From: Eleginops maclovinus
Lineage: Eukaryota; Chordata; Actinopteri; Perciformes; Eleginopidae
NCBI RefSeq assembly: GCF_036324505.1
Contig: NC_086368.1
Coordinates: 2,108,001-2,172,000 of the forward strand
DNA length: 64,000 nucleotides
Reading direction: 5' to 3'
The notes beneath the pieces were generated by a model that was not told where the DNA came from, searched no databases, and saw only the letters and a program-made list of their open reading frames with translations. This document shows positions 35,001 to 45,320 of this stretch, one piece after another (positions within the stretch are counted from its first letter, which is position 1; each line of letters starts with the position of its first letter). A program made the translations under genes and the position numbers.

Positions 35001-37780
35001 ATCTGATTGGGTTTCTGTGGGTGATAAACCCCAAACGTTGGGAGATACCAGCACTCCTCCCCTTCTGTCAGCGATGGTGCTTCCTCTGCATGTCCATTTG
35101 CAAATATCTTCTTCATGAATGTCACGTACTGTTCTTCCATTTCTGGTTTTCTTTTCAAGGTTCGTTGCAAGGATGCGAACCGATTGACTGCCTGCCCTTT
35201 GTTATTTGGTAAAGGCTGGCGTAGTTCTCTGAAGGGCAGTGGGGCGACCCAACTGTTAGCTTCGTCTCTGTAGACGTTTGTGTCCATTATCTTCATGAAG
35301 ATGGTGTCTTCCACTGATGGAGCAGGTTTGTTGTCGTTCTCAGTACGGTTGAACACTGTCTGTCCTAGCATACTCTCTGGTGCTGTACCAGACCTGTTAA
35401 GGCTACGGGGCGTCTCCTTGACATGCATGAAGCTTGTACAGGGTTGAAAGATTGAGTGGCGACCGCTGTCTAGCACGTTTGTCTTGAACGTGTTGACTGT
35501 TGGTTTATGTACATTACCCAAGCACACTTCTCCTATCACTACCCAACCTAAATCCAGACGTTGGGCAAAGGGGGCATTATGCGGTCCGTTGACCTGCTGC
35601 CTTACCTTGTGTGCCCTAAGGACATCTCTTCCGAGCAGCAGTAGTATTTCTGCCTCTGGGTCCAGTTCAGGGATGTGCTCGGCAATGTGATGGAGATGAG
35701 GCTGATGAAGAACAGCGTTCGGTGTTGGAATCTCAGACCGATTATTCGGGATCTCATGACACTCAATGAGTGGTGGGAGAGAAATGAGCACTGTGCCATC
35801 CAGTGACTCGATTTCGAATCCTTCTGCCCTCTTGCCGGATGTTTCTATGATGCCGGAGCAAGTTCTGAGATGGTACGGGAATGGTTTGCTCTTCACACTG
35901 AACAGCTTGAAGAACTCTGGTCTTGCTAATGAGCGATTGCTCTGGTCATCCAGGATGACATAGGCTTTGATGGCCATGTCCTTTGAACCCTTGGGGTAAA
36001 GCTTTGCGAGACACATCTTTGAGCATGAGCGGCTCCACTGGCCTGGACTGCAAACTTCTGTGCAGCTTGCTCCAACGACAGCAATGTCGGGATCGTCTTC
36101 TCCCTCCCCGCCGTACTCTCGTGACGGTGAAGGAGCCTTGACGGTTTGAGGAGGTGGGCCAGGGTGCATGGCTGTATCATGACTGGTGCTGTTGCATTCA
36201 AAGCACTTCACAGAGAACCTGCAGTCTTTGGCAAGGTGAGAGATGGAGGCGCAACACTTAAAACATATTCCTTTCTCTCTGAGGAAGGCCTTTCTATCAT
36301 CGAGGAGTTTATTCCTGAATGTTCTACACCTTTTAAGGGGATGGGGTTTGTTATGTAACGGGCAGTTCTTGTAAGGGTCGTTGGTTGTGGAAAGATCCGT
36401 TTTGTGCACTGAGATGGGTTTGTTGGTGTTAAAGTTCCGTGAAAATGGTTTGTCAGGTTTGGTGGGTGTTGTGGTGCTGCCTTGATGAATGAAGCTAGGG
36501 TCGCTACGCTTTTTTGCCTCGTAGCTAACAAAGTTGCAAAAATACTCGAAGGGGGGGAAACGCCCGTCGCTTCCTTCTTTGTACCGTGACCCTGCGGACA
36601 CCCACTTCTCCTGAAGCCCGTAAGGGAGTTTGTCCACGATTGGTCCTATCCCGCGAGAGGTGTCCAGATAGGACAAGCCGGTCAGATATCCATCTTCTTT
36701 AGCACCTTGGATCTCTGCAAGTAGATCCCCAAGCTCACGTAACTTCAAGTGATCCTTGGCTGAAATCTTAGGAAAGTTGTCCAGGCGCTGGAACATTGAC
36801 TTTTCGATGACTTCGGGGGCAGCATAAGATTCACGCAACCGTTCCCATGCTTTGTCTAGAGCCAGATTGGGGTTGTTGACATGCACCGATCGCATGCGTT
36901 TAACCTGTTCACTAGATTCTTTTCCAAGCCATTTGGTCATGAGGTCCAACTGTTGGGTTGCTGTTAGGTTGACTTCGTTGGCTGCACTTGAGAAGGAGGA
37001 GTACCATGCACGATAATTCTCGGGCTTGTCATCAAACTGGTACAGCCCTGAAGTCACAAGGTAACTTCGTACCAAATACTGTGCCAAAGGCTCCCCTAAA
37101 TTGGACGTGGGTGTGCCAGTTTGAGGGAAATGTCGTGGAGTATACGACGGAGCATGAGCATTCATGGTGGGGTTGGCTCTACTAACCTTAGCCTTTGTTT
37201 CAGTTTTAGTTGGGTCAAATAATTCTGGTGGAGACGGTTGCTTGATGTCTGCATTTTCCCTGCTGACAGGTTGTAATTGTGAATCGTCTTCCACAGGTGG
37301 ATGCCATGATATGAAGCTGTCATGTGACCTTGCTTTGAGTGAGGGAGCAACGGGTAAGGGTGAGGAAGGAGAACGATTTTTAAGGCTGATCTGGGATAGA
37401 ACGTATTCACTGGTGCGTTCGATTTTCCCCTTTTCGGATTCAGATTTCCCGTCTTCGATAACAGACTGCATCGCCTCTGCGTCTTCCAACACTCGAGCTG
37501 TCACTATGGCTGCGTCAGCTTCTCTATGAAGGGTTAGCACCTCCAACTCTGTGTCTAACCTTATAGTTTCCAATTTATTTTGAGCGTCTCTAGTAGCTCT
37601 TTCTGCTTCTCTAGCAGCCTTTTCCAATTTTAGCTTAGCCTCCTGGCTAGCATATGAAGCTCTCACCTTTGCTGCTTCTGCTTCAGCCCGAGCATGGGCT
37701 GCCCTTACTGATGATGCTGATGTTTTGCTGCTCCTAGCACTGCCGACAGCCGACCTGTTGCTTGTTGCCATCGCGACCAC
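32024..37780 (-). CDS. BEL/Pao gag-pol polyprotein, intact
   Basis: One uninterrupted 1918-codon frame. Domains in order: Ala/Glu/Lys-rich coiled coil (about 20-110); gag region of the DUF1759 type (about 230-430); two zinc knuckles (CFKCC...HLAKDC at 506-520 and CFECN...H at 526-539); retropepsin-like aspartic protease (LDDQSNRS, 610-617); reverse transcriptase (about 925-1095; LADIQQMF, then active site YVDDG at 1052-1056); RNase H (FSDAS with D1234, RLELCGA, FYTDSR); integrase zinc-binding H2C2 region (about 1551-1592) and catalytic core with D1624, D1691 and E1735; and a C-terminal DUF5641-type domain (about 1815-1910). The start is probably the Met at residue 1 or 4, close to the 5' LTR. 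Nothing is visibly missing, so this copy may still be mobile. Confidence 0.95.
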   Translation of the reverse strand: MVAMATSNRSAVGSARSSKTSASSVRAAHARAEAEAAKVRASYASQEAKLKLEKAAREAERATRDAQNKLETIRLDTELEVLTLHREADAAIVTARVLEDAEAMQSVIEDGKSESEKGKIERTSEYVLSQISLKNRSPSSPLPVAPSLKARSHDSFISWHPPVEDDSQLQPVSRENADIKQPSPPELFDPTKTETKAKVSRANPTMNAHAPSYTPRHFPQTGTPTSNLGEPLAQYLVRSYLVTSGLYQFDDKPENYRAWYSSFSSAANEVNLTATQQLDLMTKWLGKESSEQVKRMRSVHVNNPNLALDKAWERLRESYAAPEVIEKSMFQRLDNFPKISAKDHLKLRELGDLLAEIQGAKEDGYLTGLSYLDTSRGIGPIVDKLPYGLQEKWVSAGSRYKEGSDGRFPPFEYFCNFVSYEAKKRSDPSFIHQGSTTTPTKPDKPFSRNFNTNKPISVHKTDLSTTNDPYKNCPLHNKPHPLKRCRTFRNKLLDDRKAFLREKGICFKCCASISHLAKDCRFSVKCFECNSTSHDTAMHPGPPPQTVKAPSPSREYGGEGEDDPDIAVVGASCTEVCSPGQWSRSCSKMCLAKLYPKGSKDMAIKAYVILDDQSNRSLARPEFFKLFSVKSKPFPYHLRTCSGIIETSGKRAEGFEIESLDGTVLISLPPLIECHEIPNNRSEIPTPNAVLHQPHLHHIAEHIPELDPEAEILLLLGRDVLRAHKVRQQVNGPHNAPFAQRLDLGWVVIGEVCLGNVHKPTVNTFKTNVLDSGRHSIFQPCTSFMHVKETPRSLNRSGTAPESMLGQTVFNRTENDNKPAPSVEDTIFMKIMDTNVYRDEANSWVAPLPFRELRQPLPNNKGQAVNRFASLQRTLKRKPEMEEQYVTFMKKIFANGHAEEAPSLTEGEECWYLPTFGVYHPQKPNQIRVVFDSSAQYSGVSLNDVLLTGPDLNNSLLGVLLRFRKERVAILADIQQMFHCFLVHENHRNFLRFLWYKDSDVNKEVVEYRMKVHVFGNSPSPAVATYGLRRAIREGSREHGADTVAFVERHFYVDDGLISLPSEAKAIDLLQRTQASLAESNLHLHKFVSNSPEVTEAFPLEDCAPVVKDLDLSGETAPTQRSLGLLWEITSDTFTYSASTVDKPFTRRGVLSTVNSIFDPLGLLAPVTIQGRALLRELTSELSDWDTPLPEDKSSRWEDWRDSLQDLKQLHVQRTYTTTSLTKAVHRELCVFSDASIKAIGAVAYLKVVQEDGKTEVGFVMGKAKLAPLSEPTIPRLELCGAVLAAEMADLIQDELDLKLDAIKFYTDSRVVLGYICNETKRFYTYVYNRVQRIRQSSKPEQWHYVCTKDNPADHASRSLPASRLAQTSWFTGPSFLCQPPAEKTQTAERFSLIDPEKDSEIRPQVQTSATHLEESVLNSGRFERFSTFTSLVRGVAFLVHMARSYKRSNQDSKCKGWHKCNLPRTPDEMAQAGKVILKATQKTAMAKELSALHANKPIPKSSPLRTLNPILEDDLICVGGRLQHSHLATAEKNPIVLPKGSHISLLLTRHHHEQVRHQGRHLTEGAIRAAGLWLLGGKKLINSVIHKCLTCRKLRGKLEEQKMADLPSERLEICPPFTYVGLDVFGPWSVTTRRTRGGQAESKRWAIMFSCMSSRAVHIEVIESMNTSSCINALRRFFALRGPAKQLRSDCGTNFVGASKELGMDKAVHRYLSEQGCSWEFNPPHASHMGGSWERMIGVARRILDSMFQRQNTRLTHEVLCTLMAEVIAIMNARPLLPVSTDPEKPFILSPSMILTQKSGVPPPPGDFSDKDLYTKQWRQVQALANQFWTRWSREYLPSLQHRQKWTVPRRNLQVGDLVLLRDKQAARNYWPMARVNATFPGKDGHVRKVEVKTTDQGKVKTFLRPTAEIVLLLPKD

Positions 37781-37808
37781 TTCAAAACATCCAATGCTGC
37801 CTTTTCAC

Positions 37809-38426
37809 TGTACTGTTCTCGTGCAGTGTGTCGAAACTCTGACTAAACACTGAGTTAAACCGTAGCCAATGAGACAAAGTCGTAGTAAGCTTGACCTTTT
37901 ACTTTCACTTCTTCATCAACAGACGGTGAAAACTGCAAATACAATAATACAAAAATATTGTGTCTATTTATGACAACCTTATGACTAACATCACGTTATG
38001 CATAGTTATAAATAACAACAGAAACTGTCCAATACTGAAATGAGGCATTCTGATTGACAATTGCATCACTTTTTAGCTTGTATACAACACATCAAACAGT
38101 TTTTCGAACTAAATCCATCATAATATAACATCTTCAACATGTCCTTTAACAATCAAACAACTCACGGCATTGCCACTCTGATGCCTCCAAGTGGATGCTG
38201 ATTGATTATGTTCCGATGCACATGTCGGCCATTCTTTCTACCCAGCTAAGTTCAACAGGAAGATCGCCGGAAGAGACTGAACCGGAAGTGACTAAACCGG
38301 AAGTGACGTCGTCGCAAAAACTAAAACAACAAAATAATATTAATTTTTACATTAGCTAATTTAAACTGTAAAGTAATTATTTAAGAAATAAATGTAATAA
38401 TATTAAATGCCTGGAGAGGCAACACA
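37809..38426 (-). repeat. 5' LTR of the BEL/Pao element
   Basis: 618 bp, located upstream of the gag-pol frame on the minus strand, so it carries the promoter. It contains three CCGGAAG words spaced 15 bp apart, the last running into TGACGTC (see regulatory entry). Confidence 0.95.
38266..38310. promoter_or_regulatory. ETS-like triplet and CRE-like site in the BEL/Pao LTR
   Basis: GCCGGAAGA, ACCGGAAGTGA and ACCGGAAGTGACGTC start 15 bp apart; the second and third match the ETS/GABP consensus and the last overlaps a CRE-like TGACGTC. The same block lies in the other LTR at 31800-31844. Likely promoter elements of the retrotransposon; the function is inferred from motif match only. Confidence 0.5.
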
Positions 38427-38431
38427 GGCGT

Positions 38432-39547
38432 CGTTGTGATTGTGGACGGAGCAGCCACGTGTAAGCTTAGCCTTGCTTGTTCGATAGGATCTCCCTTTAT
38501 TAAACACACATTTTCAAAGTGCTTTGACTGCCGTGTAAGCACACGTCAGAGCATAATTCCAAGTTTTCTTGTTCTAATTTGTATCAGTATGTTGTTTTTT
38601 CTGGATCATTTTGGCAAGTGCACTACAATTAAATCACGGTAAAATGTGCAAATGTTGTTGTTAGTATCCACTGTGGTATCTACATGGAGATAATCCCCGC
38701 CTCTTGTTTGAGTCACGCTATAGTAAGTATAGTTTGAACGCGATAGCCGCGTTCAAACTTGCACATTTTTGCTTTGCGTCCGTGGTGAACAATATGAATA
38801 ATTGCATGCAGGAGTGTTTTCCAGATGTTAGCTGCGTGTTATGATTTAACAAGAAACAGATCACCTCTCCAACCAGACCATCAAACACCTGGAGTGTGAA
38901 CCTGCCTTACACCTTCTCCCTCACACAGCAGTTCAGACACACTTGCTGCTCACTCCCAGTTTATCTCTCCGGTGGGGCATACACTGCCACTCTTGGTGTT
39001 TCAGTTTCCCAGCCATGATAGACTTTATTGGGCTTCCTGTATTCCAACATCATAATATGCAGGCTATTTGAATGCTGGTAAAACACCCTATAACACTTGC
39101 TGCTTGTTAAGTTTTGCCCATAAACGTGCCATTAGTTGTTGCAGTTAGAGCATTAATTATACCGTTATCCACTCAGGCTAATGTCAACTAACTGTCAAAC
39201 AGCTACACAGGGCAGACAAAGAAGATCAATTAAAAATATGGCACCAGCAGCTGTTTAAAGTTCCTGCAGGTCGAGTCATGGGATGTCGGATACCTGATTT
39301 GCATTCCACAATTGCTTCTTTGAGCCATCAGTAAGCATGCTGAGCTAATTTACAGGATAAATGAGTTGATATGAGCAATTGTTTTCCAATAAAACTGAAG
39401 TTAAAGTAGCTCTTAATGAGTGTGGTAACTATTCTGTCAGGATTGATACATTTCTTGAAACCATTTTTTTCATTTTTTGTGGTATATACTCTAAATCCCA
39501 GTCAGTGTCCCCTAGAGGTTGTGCTGGATGTTACCTACAACGTTATA
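38432..39547. other. Unassigned intronic DNA
   Basis: No gene. Contains an inverted pair, TTTGAACGCG and CGCGTTCAAA (38730-38758), that could form a short hairpin. Otherwise nothing recognised. Confidence 0.5.
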
Positions 39548-39685
39548 TACAGCTTTGAAAAAAATGAAGAGACCACTGCAGCATTATCAGCTTCTGTGGT
39601 GTTATTATTTATAGATATGTGTTTGATTAAAATGAACAACAATTACTGGCAACATTTCTCCAGCTGTGTCCCAATCGAGCGGCCA
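39548..39685. mobile_element. MITE with AGACCACT-type end, second copy (left half)
   Basis: CAGCTTTGAAAAAAATGAAG, GAGACCACTGCAGC, TATTTATAGATATGTGTTTG: the same family as 8573-8798. Only one half is present before another repeat starts. Confidence 0.6.
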
Positions 39686-39804
39686 CATCCTCTTGGGGCC
39701 GGATTCGTAGACCGCATACGTCACTTCCGCCGAAAGAAGGCTGTCCCAATTTTAAAACAAGACAAGACTCCTCCGAATGCGGTCAACGAATCCAGTAGCC
39801 TAGC

Positions 39805-40461
39805 AAGCTAAACCCCTACAGCAAAAAGCTGTACCGGGGTCTAGTCTAGCTCGAAGGCAGTGTGGGCGGGATCAACGGTTGTCTGTCAAGTTGCCTCTGC
39901 ACTCAACGCCACGCAATAGGATGGCGAACAACCAATCAGAGCTATGAAGAAGATTACGTAGTCCGCGCGACGGGAAGTACATGGTGGAGTGTAGTCACTA
40001 GTAAACCGAACTTTGTGAAACATGGAACTGAGTGATTGTTGCCGTTTTTGCAAAAAAAACTTGAGAATATCTGGCGTGCTTTCAAATTCGGTACTTATCT
40101 TCGACAGACAGAAGAAGACAAAACGATTGCCGAGAGATTAATGAGTGCCGTTATCTGCTCGTCTCGCAAAGTAAATTGAATATTCAAATGTTCAAGAGTC
40201 GCTGCCAAAGCCAAATCGAAAGACGCTAGGAATTCGCTAGGATTAGCCATTGGGATCAGCCAGTTTACCTCTCTCTAAAACTACACACTGAAACGTCGCA
40301 CCTCTGTCGTCACTAGGTAGCCCGGCCCCCGATCTCGCTCCTCACGATTTGATTGGTCCGAACCACCGTGGCCCGAGCAGCCTTGCTAACTGACGAGGGT
40401 TGACTAGACCGCCCCAGCAGCAAATTCAATTTGCGGTCGCTAGGGGCGTCTAGATTTCTAG
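39805..40461 (+). mobile_element. Nested DNA element with GTAGCCTAG ends
   Basis: Starts GTAGCCTAGCAAGC and ends TTTCTAGGCTA(C). The ends are inverted repeats of 8-9 bp, and the flanks repeat (C)GAATCCA, read as an 8-bp CGAATCCA or a 7-bp GAATCCA duplication depending on whether the last C is counted as element. It contains a small frame with a cysteine-rich start. The class cannot be fixed from the ends. Confidence 0.7.
40022..40141 (+). pseudogene. 39-codon frame, cysteine-rich transposase-like start
   Basis: Inside the nested element an ATG opens MELSDCCRFCKKNLRISG, followed by a hydrophobic VLIFDRQKK segment, and stops at TAATGA. The C-x2-C followed by LRISGVL resembles the ZAD-like zinc-finger start of proteins from some fish transposons (recalled, not searched). 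It is probably the 5' remnant of a transposase gene, with the rest deleted. A chance ORF is possible because it is short. Confidence 0.4.
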
Positions 40462-41094
40462 GCTACGAATCCAGCCTTCTTTTCCCGGATTTGGAAGACA
40501 CATCTCATGTATGCTCCGAGGTCTTCCATATCCCAGAGTGCAATGCGCGACAGTGACAAATTAATTATTTGTATTTTTTTGCGCTACATACCGGTTTCAT
40601 GTAAGACTATATTTTCACGGCCAGCCTTCAAAGTAAGGGGGGATACTGGGCTGTAGTGCTGCCGGAGCTTAACGGAACACCGCTCCGGGACTTTTTTTCT
40701 GAGGAAAATTTACATTTGCCGCAACCATAAGACACCACTTACGGCTGCGTCCTTAGTTGAAAGTAATTTCACCTTGGGTCAGAACCGGCACCGCTTGTGA
40801 AGTGACGAGAAACACCCAATCACAGCCGGAATATATCTTTCCTGTCTTCTGTAAACATCAGGCTTCAGTCTACATTTCATGAGCTCCCCTGCTAAATTAT
40901 CACGATCAAAATATGTTCTTGAAACGAGTACCGGTGTGCGGCAGACAAATATAGGCCAACAAACACATGGAGCTCAGCAGAGAGAACACATCTCCACACA
41001 GAGACGTATCACGGGAATGAGATCAGCGTCTTGACCTGTGGTATTGACGTGTTGATTAATGTATCGGTCATTTTTTTTAAATAAAATATCTTTT

Positions 41095-41210
41095 AGACTG
41101 ATAATCACTTTAAGATTTTTTTATTTAAAATTTCTGTCCGGCCCGTTCCTAAATGACCCACGGACTGGTACTGGGCCGCGGACCGGGGCTTGGGGACCGC
41201 GGGATTAGAC
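41095..41210. mobile_element. hAT element 3' terminus
   Basis: GGCCCGTTCCTAAATGACCC, ACTGGTACTGGGCCGCGG and CGGGGCTTGGGGACCGCGGG match the well-known end of vertebrate hAT elements (usually ...GGGGGTTGGGGACCACTG). The extent to the left is unclear (possibly from about 40560). Confidence 0.6.
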
Positions 41211-43861
41211 CCTACATTATATGAAGTACATGAAGTGGATTAGCCTTTATTACCGAGCAACTTCAACATTTAACTTGGGTTTAATAAAAAAAAATGTATG
41301 TCAAGTATTTTCATAATGTTATACGGTAAAAACATTATTTTTATGAAAAACATTTTAAATAATGTATTTTATTAAGTCTTAAAATACATTGGGATTTAAA
41401 AGAGAGCAATGATGCCCAAGAGCATCCCAATACTTAGAACAGATCTGTTTAGGACAGGTGCTTCAGGCTCCTCATGGCCAGTGAGCCGCTGTTCTCTCCT
41501 TCACCGGGACTCATGACAGCAGGCTGCGTATCAGACTGAGAGGAGTGTGATGGAAGACATTTGAGAAACACACCAGGCATCTAACACATATCAATACATC
41601 ATTTTATTTGTCCTTTACAGTGATAGCTGCAGAATGTACATCATATAACACACCACAAACACTGCAGGCCTTGGTCAGAAGTTAAAACTGCGACCACTCG
41701 AGCACAGTTAAAGGGAAATGATGTCTTTTCTTTTTTAAACCTGACTCATTAGTGTCATATTCAGCTTCAACATGCTTAAACACTGTGTACATTAATTTAG
41801 CTCAAACTGGCAAAATGGCAGTCTTGTCATTGAAGGACAGAATAGCTAAAGACTCAAGGATCCTTCCACGCTTGCAACTTCCCTCAGCGGCCTTGTTACT
41901 GTAGCCTAACTGTTTTCCTTCTCAATTTTCAGTGACTGATTAAGGTCACAGCGAGTGAGTAAATGTCCTGTCCACTTCCCAGTCATAGCATCATGAGTGG
42001 ATGGCAATACGTCGCTGAGATGTGAGACATCAGTTTGTCTGAGAGCAGGTAGCTTAATCAGGCGAGGCGGACACAATGTGTCTTGTCATTCCCTGTGGTA
42101 GTGGACCGATTAGCCGACCTTCAGGTAGAGGATCACCAGTGCTGACACCTGCTTGCACAAACAGCGAGATAGGAGTGAGAGACACAGGCAGAGAAAGAGA
42201 AGAACCCATCAAAGCATGAAAAATATCCTGACACGTTTGATGGAGAGCCACTTTCAGAGGCTCAAAGCATCTCCCCAAGGCCACCCAGACTACTCACACA
42301 GAGAGAAAGAGATAATGATGATGATGATGACGATGATGATGATGACGATGGCCACCTGCAAAGTACCAAATTCAGCAGAGCATAATTCAGTTGGGTGCCA
42401 TGGCATGTAGAGAGCCATGTCAAAATGCAAACTCAAACAGCTGCATAGCAAACTGGTGTGAAGTTTCAGCTCTCCCCCGTAGATAATGCATCTGAAGAGA
42501 CAAATGTCCCTGCATTTTCTTCACAAGCTATGAATAGACTGTATCTAAATGCGCTTTATCTGTGGAGGGATCACCTGCTGGAGATGCTGTGATGAACCTG
42601 TGAAGGCAGGCTGGGAGGCGGTGGATTACCCCCCCCCCCCCACACACACACACACACCTCCTGCAGAACAAACCCAATTCAGAGACTTCACAGTAGTTTA
42701 ATTCACGGCTAAACTTCTTGAAATTGAACGTGGTTTCATTAACATGTTATGGATGGGATGGAAATTGTTTTGAACCATTTAATAAAACAGACACTAAAGC
42801 ATATATTCAGCTGTCTCTTTGTGGGGTACAAATGACCTTTGGCGGTACAAATCGTAGTGTTTTCTTTTCATCCCACAAAACCACTAGATGATAAATATAC
42901 TAAATAGTGGGAAATGCATGAAGTTTAAATGTGTGTGTTTTGAAAATGCAGGGGTAGAAAATTACCTCCTCTGTGGTTCTGGTGTTATTTATAAATTATT
43001 TTGGCACTGTAAGCCAAAATGTTATGCAATTTTAACCAGCAGCTGCAATACTCAAAGTATAGGAATAATATCTGCTTCTCCATCATCAAAAAATAAAATG
43101 ATTTGGGTTCCAGAGGCACTGAGTTATTTTCAAAGCACGGTTCAGAACCGCTAACGACATGCCCATGTGGAAGACAGCTCCCCCCAGACAAGCTGTTATT
43201 TTGTCTTTCCTCAGGGCCCCTTTCTAGAGTGAATGCTGCGGGTCCAAACAGGTGTTTCGTTGTGTGTTTAGAGAAGGGCCGACCAGCTGGCTGATGTACC
43301 AACATCTTCACCATATTGAAACCACCACCGTCATCATCCCAGTGCTGTCCAGCGTGTCCTGCCTCAATGACAAACTCCCTGTCACAGCAATTATCATGAA
43401 TTGCTTTGAGATCCTGTCAGCCCATATCAATTGACCCCAACCAGTTATCATATGGCCCAAAGAGGTCCTCAGGGGGTCCCATTTCCTCTGCCCAACAGCT
43501 AGCCCTGTCACACCTGGATAACAAGAACACCCTTAAAAAGTTCTTTATTGATTTCTGTTAAGCATTACAATAATTCCCCCAGAGCTGATATGAAAGATGG
43601 GCCAATTGGGTCGTGAAGGTCTCATCTCGTACAAAGATCCTGGACTTTCTCACAGAGTGACCTCAGAGATGGGGGACATTACAAAACCCACTACCACATA
43701 TTTACAAATATATTAAATATATATATCTATATATATATATCAAATAATTATATTAATAAAGGTAATAATGAAAGTTAAAAAATAACTTAAAAGGGAATCT
43801 CGCTAATAAAACTGTAAAATAAATAATAAGTATATACTGTATATGACTATACAAAAGCGCT
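41211..43861. other. Unassigned intronic DNA
   Basis: No gene. Holds a GAT-type simple repeat at 42313-42350, a C-run followed by CA at 42630-42656 and a short AT repeat near 43715-43742. Confidence 0.5.
42313..42350. repeat. (GAT)n microsatellite, interrupted
   Basis: About 12 GAT/GAC triplets. Confidence 0.9.
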
Positions 43862-43873
43862 GTGCCTTTTCAG

Positions 43874-44285
43874 ATGAACAGAGACAAGGTGGAGCAGCTG
43901 GCACTCAATGTTAACAAGACAAAAGAGAGGACAGTTGGCTTCAACAAGTCCCAATCTGCCAGCACAAACTCTGTATCTACAGCTTCTGAGTTCAACAAGT
44001 CAGATCTCACACATCCCCAACCAAGTGTTCAATCTACCCCAGCTATCTGTAGAGCTACGTTAATGCGGAAGTCGGTGTGGTTAAATCTAAACATGGGAAT
44101 TGCAAAAACTGGAACTGCAAGTCCATACAGAGGATAGTGAAGTCAGCTGAGTCTGTTATTGGAGCATTGGTCCAGGATTCATTACAGACCCCACCAATAC
44201 CTCCCGTGGACTGTTCACCCTGCTGCGATTTGATAAATCATTCTCGAGCATCTGGGCAAATCCTACATGGCAAAATATTCTGGGT
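43874..44285 (+). pseudogene. Degenerate L2/Rex-like LINE fragment
   Basis: The plus frame shows LNVNKTKERTVGF, like the reverse-transcriptase segment 'LNxxKTKE-xxxDF' shared by L2/CR1/Rex-type LINEs. Downstream IQRIVKSAESVIGA resembles the QRVVxTAxxIIG motif near the end of the same ORF2. The parts between are decayed or deleted. It could be over-read because only two short motifs match. Confidence 0.45.
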
Positions 44286-44969
44286 TTAGAGAGAGCTTTT
44301 TTTTAGTTTTTTTGAGGCAGGATTGTGTTTAAGATCAGTCATGTTGTTCATTAAAATCTAACCCATGTGTTGGTTATGAAAGATTAGAGGTAAACATAAA
44401 CATGGAGAACAAAAAAGGTCCAAGGACTGAGCCCTGAGGCACTGTCTGCAGATATAAAGTCACCAACGGCCACATATTTCCTATTACAAAGATAGGAATA
44501 AAACCAATCTAAAGCTGTACCCTCTCTAGACCAAGCTTGCCCTAACTTTCAGTTTGACCTCCAAATCTGTGCTTCTATTCATCGGGGTGAACTGTTTACA
44601 GCCTGTCTGATATTCTGACGGCTGTTGTCTCTTATATTACTGTTGCATTTTCATGTTCTACACTAACAACATTCATAAGCACAGAATTGTAAAATGCTGT
44701 GTCTGTAAATGGGATAGAACTGTCTGATGAACTATGGCTGTACTGGTAAAGGAACACAGGAATCATTGAAGAGATATTTAAGAGTGTTCTCACTATATTT
44801 CAGGAAAGTGGATCTTGTACGGCAGTTTAAAATGGCTTCAAATAACTATTTTTCAGGAAAATTGCCCCCCTATTGGAAAGAGGCTTAGTAATGACAGAAA
44901 TTGTCTTGTGTGATCAGGGTTCGTTCACGCTCACACACCTATATTTGAGTGCTGACTACTTTCTTTTTA
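44286..44969. other. Unassigned intronic DNA
   Basis: Nothing recognised. Confidence 0.4.
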
Positions 44970-45320
44970 GATTTGCCCTTTCATCAGAGAAGCCATATTC
45001 TCTTTTTGTTGTTTTTCCCCCCACTGCCTGACACATATTCTTTGGACAAAGTGAAATTACTATGGAACACCTGCACTCCTATTGGCTAGCACTCCAACAT
45101 ATTGTACATAAGAGGCTCAGGGGCGGGACATCTCTTAGCGGCTGACCAATCAAAACAGAGCTGGCCAGCTAACCAGAGAGATTTCAGAGGGTGAAAAAAG
45201 GTGCTGTAGCACAGGCAGTATGAGAAAAATAAAGATATTTTTGAACGTTAAAGCATGGAGACATGTCCCAGTAGAGACACTTATACACCTGAAAATGAGC
45301 AGAATATGTCCTCTTAAACA
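44970..45320 (-). mobile_element. MITE family 3
   Basis: The reverse complement starts TTTAAGAGGACATATTCTGC and TCATTTTCAGGTGTATAAGT, a very common teleost non-autonomous element, and contains TCTGTTTTGATTGGTCAG and GATGTCCCGCCCCTGAG. Its end resembles that of family 2 (both have a TTTAA start and an ATTCTGCT word). It stops about 110 bp before exon B. Confidence 0.6.

Larger units (their letters stand above)
31343..38426 (-). mobile_element. Full-length BEL/Pao LTR retrotransposon, 7084 bp
   Basis: A complete element on the minus strand: 618-bp LTRs at 31343-31960 and 37809-38426, TG...CA ends, a purine run GGCGGGGAG next to the 3' LTR (31961-31969), a single long gag-pol frame, and a perfect 5-bp target duplication GGCGT (31338-31342 and 38427-38431). 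By eye the LTRs differ at one position only (31347 G, 37813 C), so insertion was recent. BEL/Pao elements reverse-transcribe their RNA in virus-like particles and integrate the copy (family knowledge). It lies antisense in the ptprg intron. The primer-binding site could not be assigned with confidence. Confidence 0.95.
39686..40560. mobile_element. GTCCCAAT-type repeat split by an inserted element
   Basis: Begins TGTCCCAATCGAGCGGCC and continues through GAAGGCTGTCCCAATT to ACGAATCCA, then resumes after the inserted 657-bp element with GAATCCAGCCTTCTTTTCCC. It resembles a common fish non-autonomous repeat with a GTCCCAAT end. Its right end is uncertain. Confidence 0.5.

Noticed and set aside
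37770..37808. Primer-binding site for the BEL/Pao element
   Set aside because: I could not match the sequence next to the 5' LTR to a tRNA 3' end with confidence, so none is called.
42054..42410. Opposed frames of 76 and 85 codons
   Set aside because: No domain; the plus frame depends on a GAT repeat that encodes Met runs.
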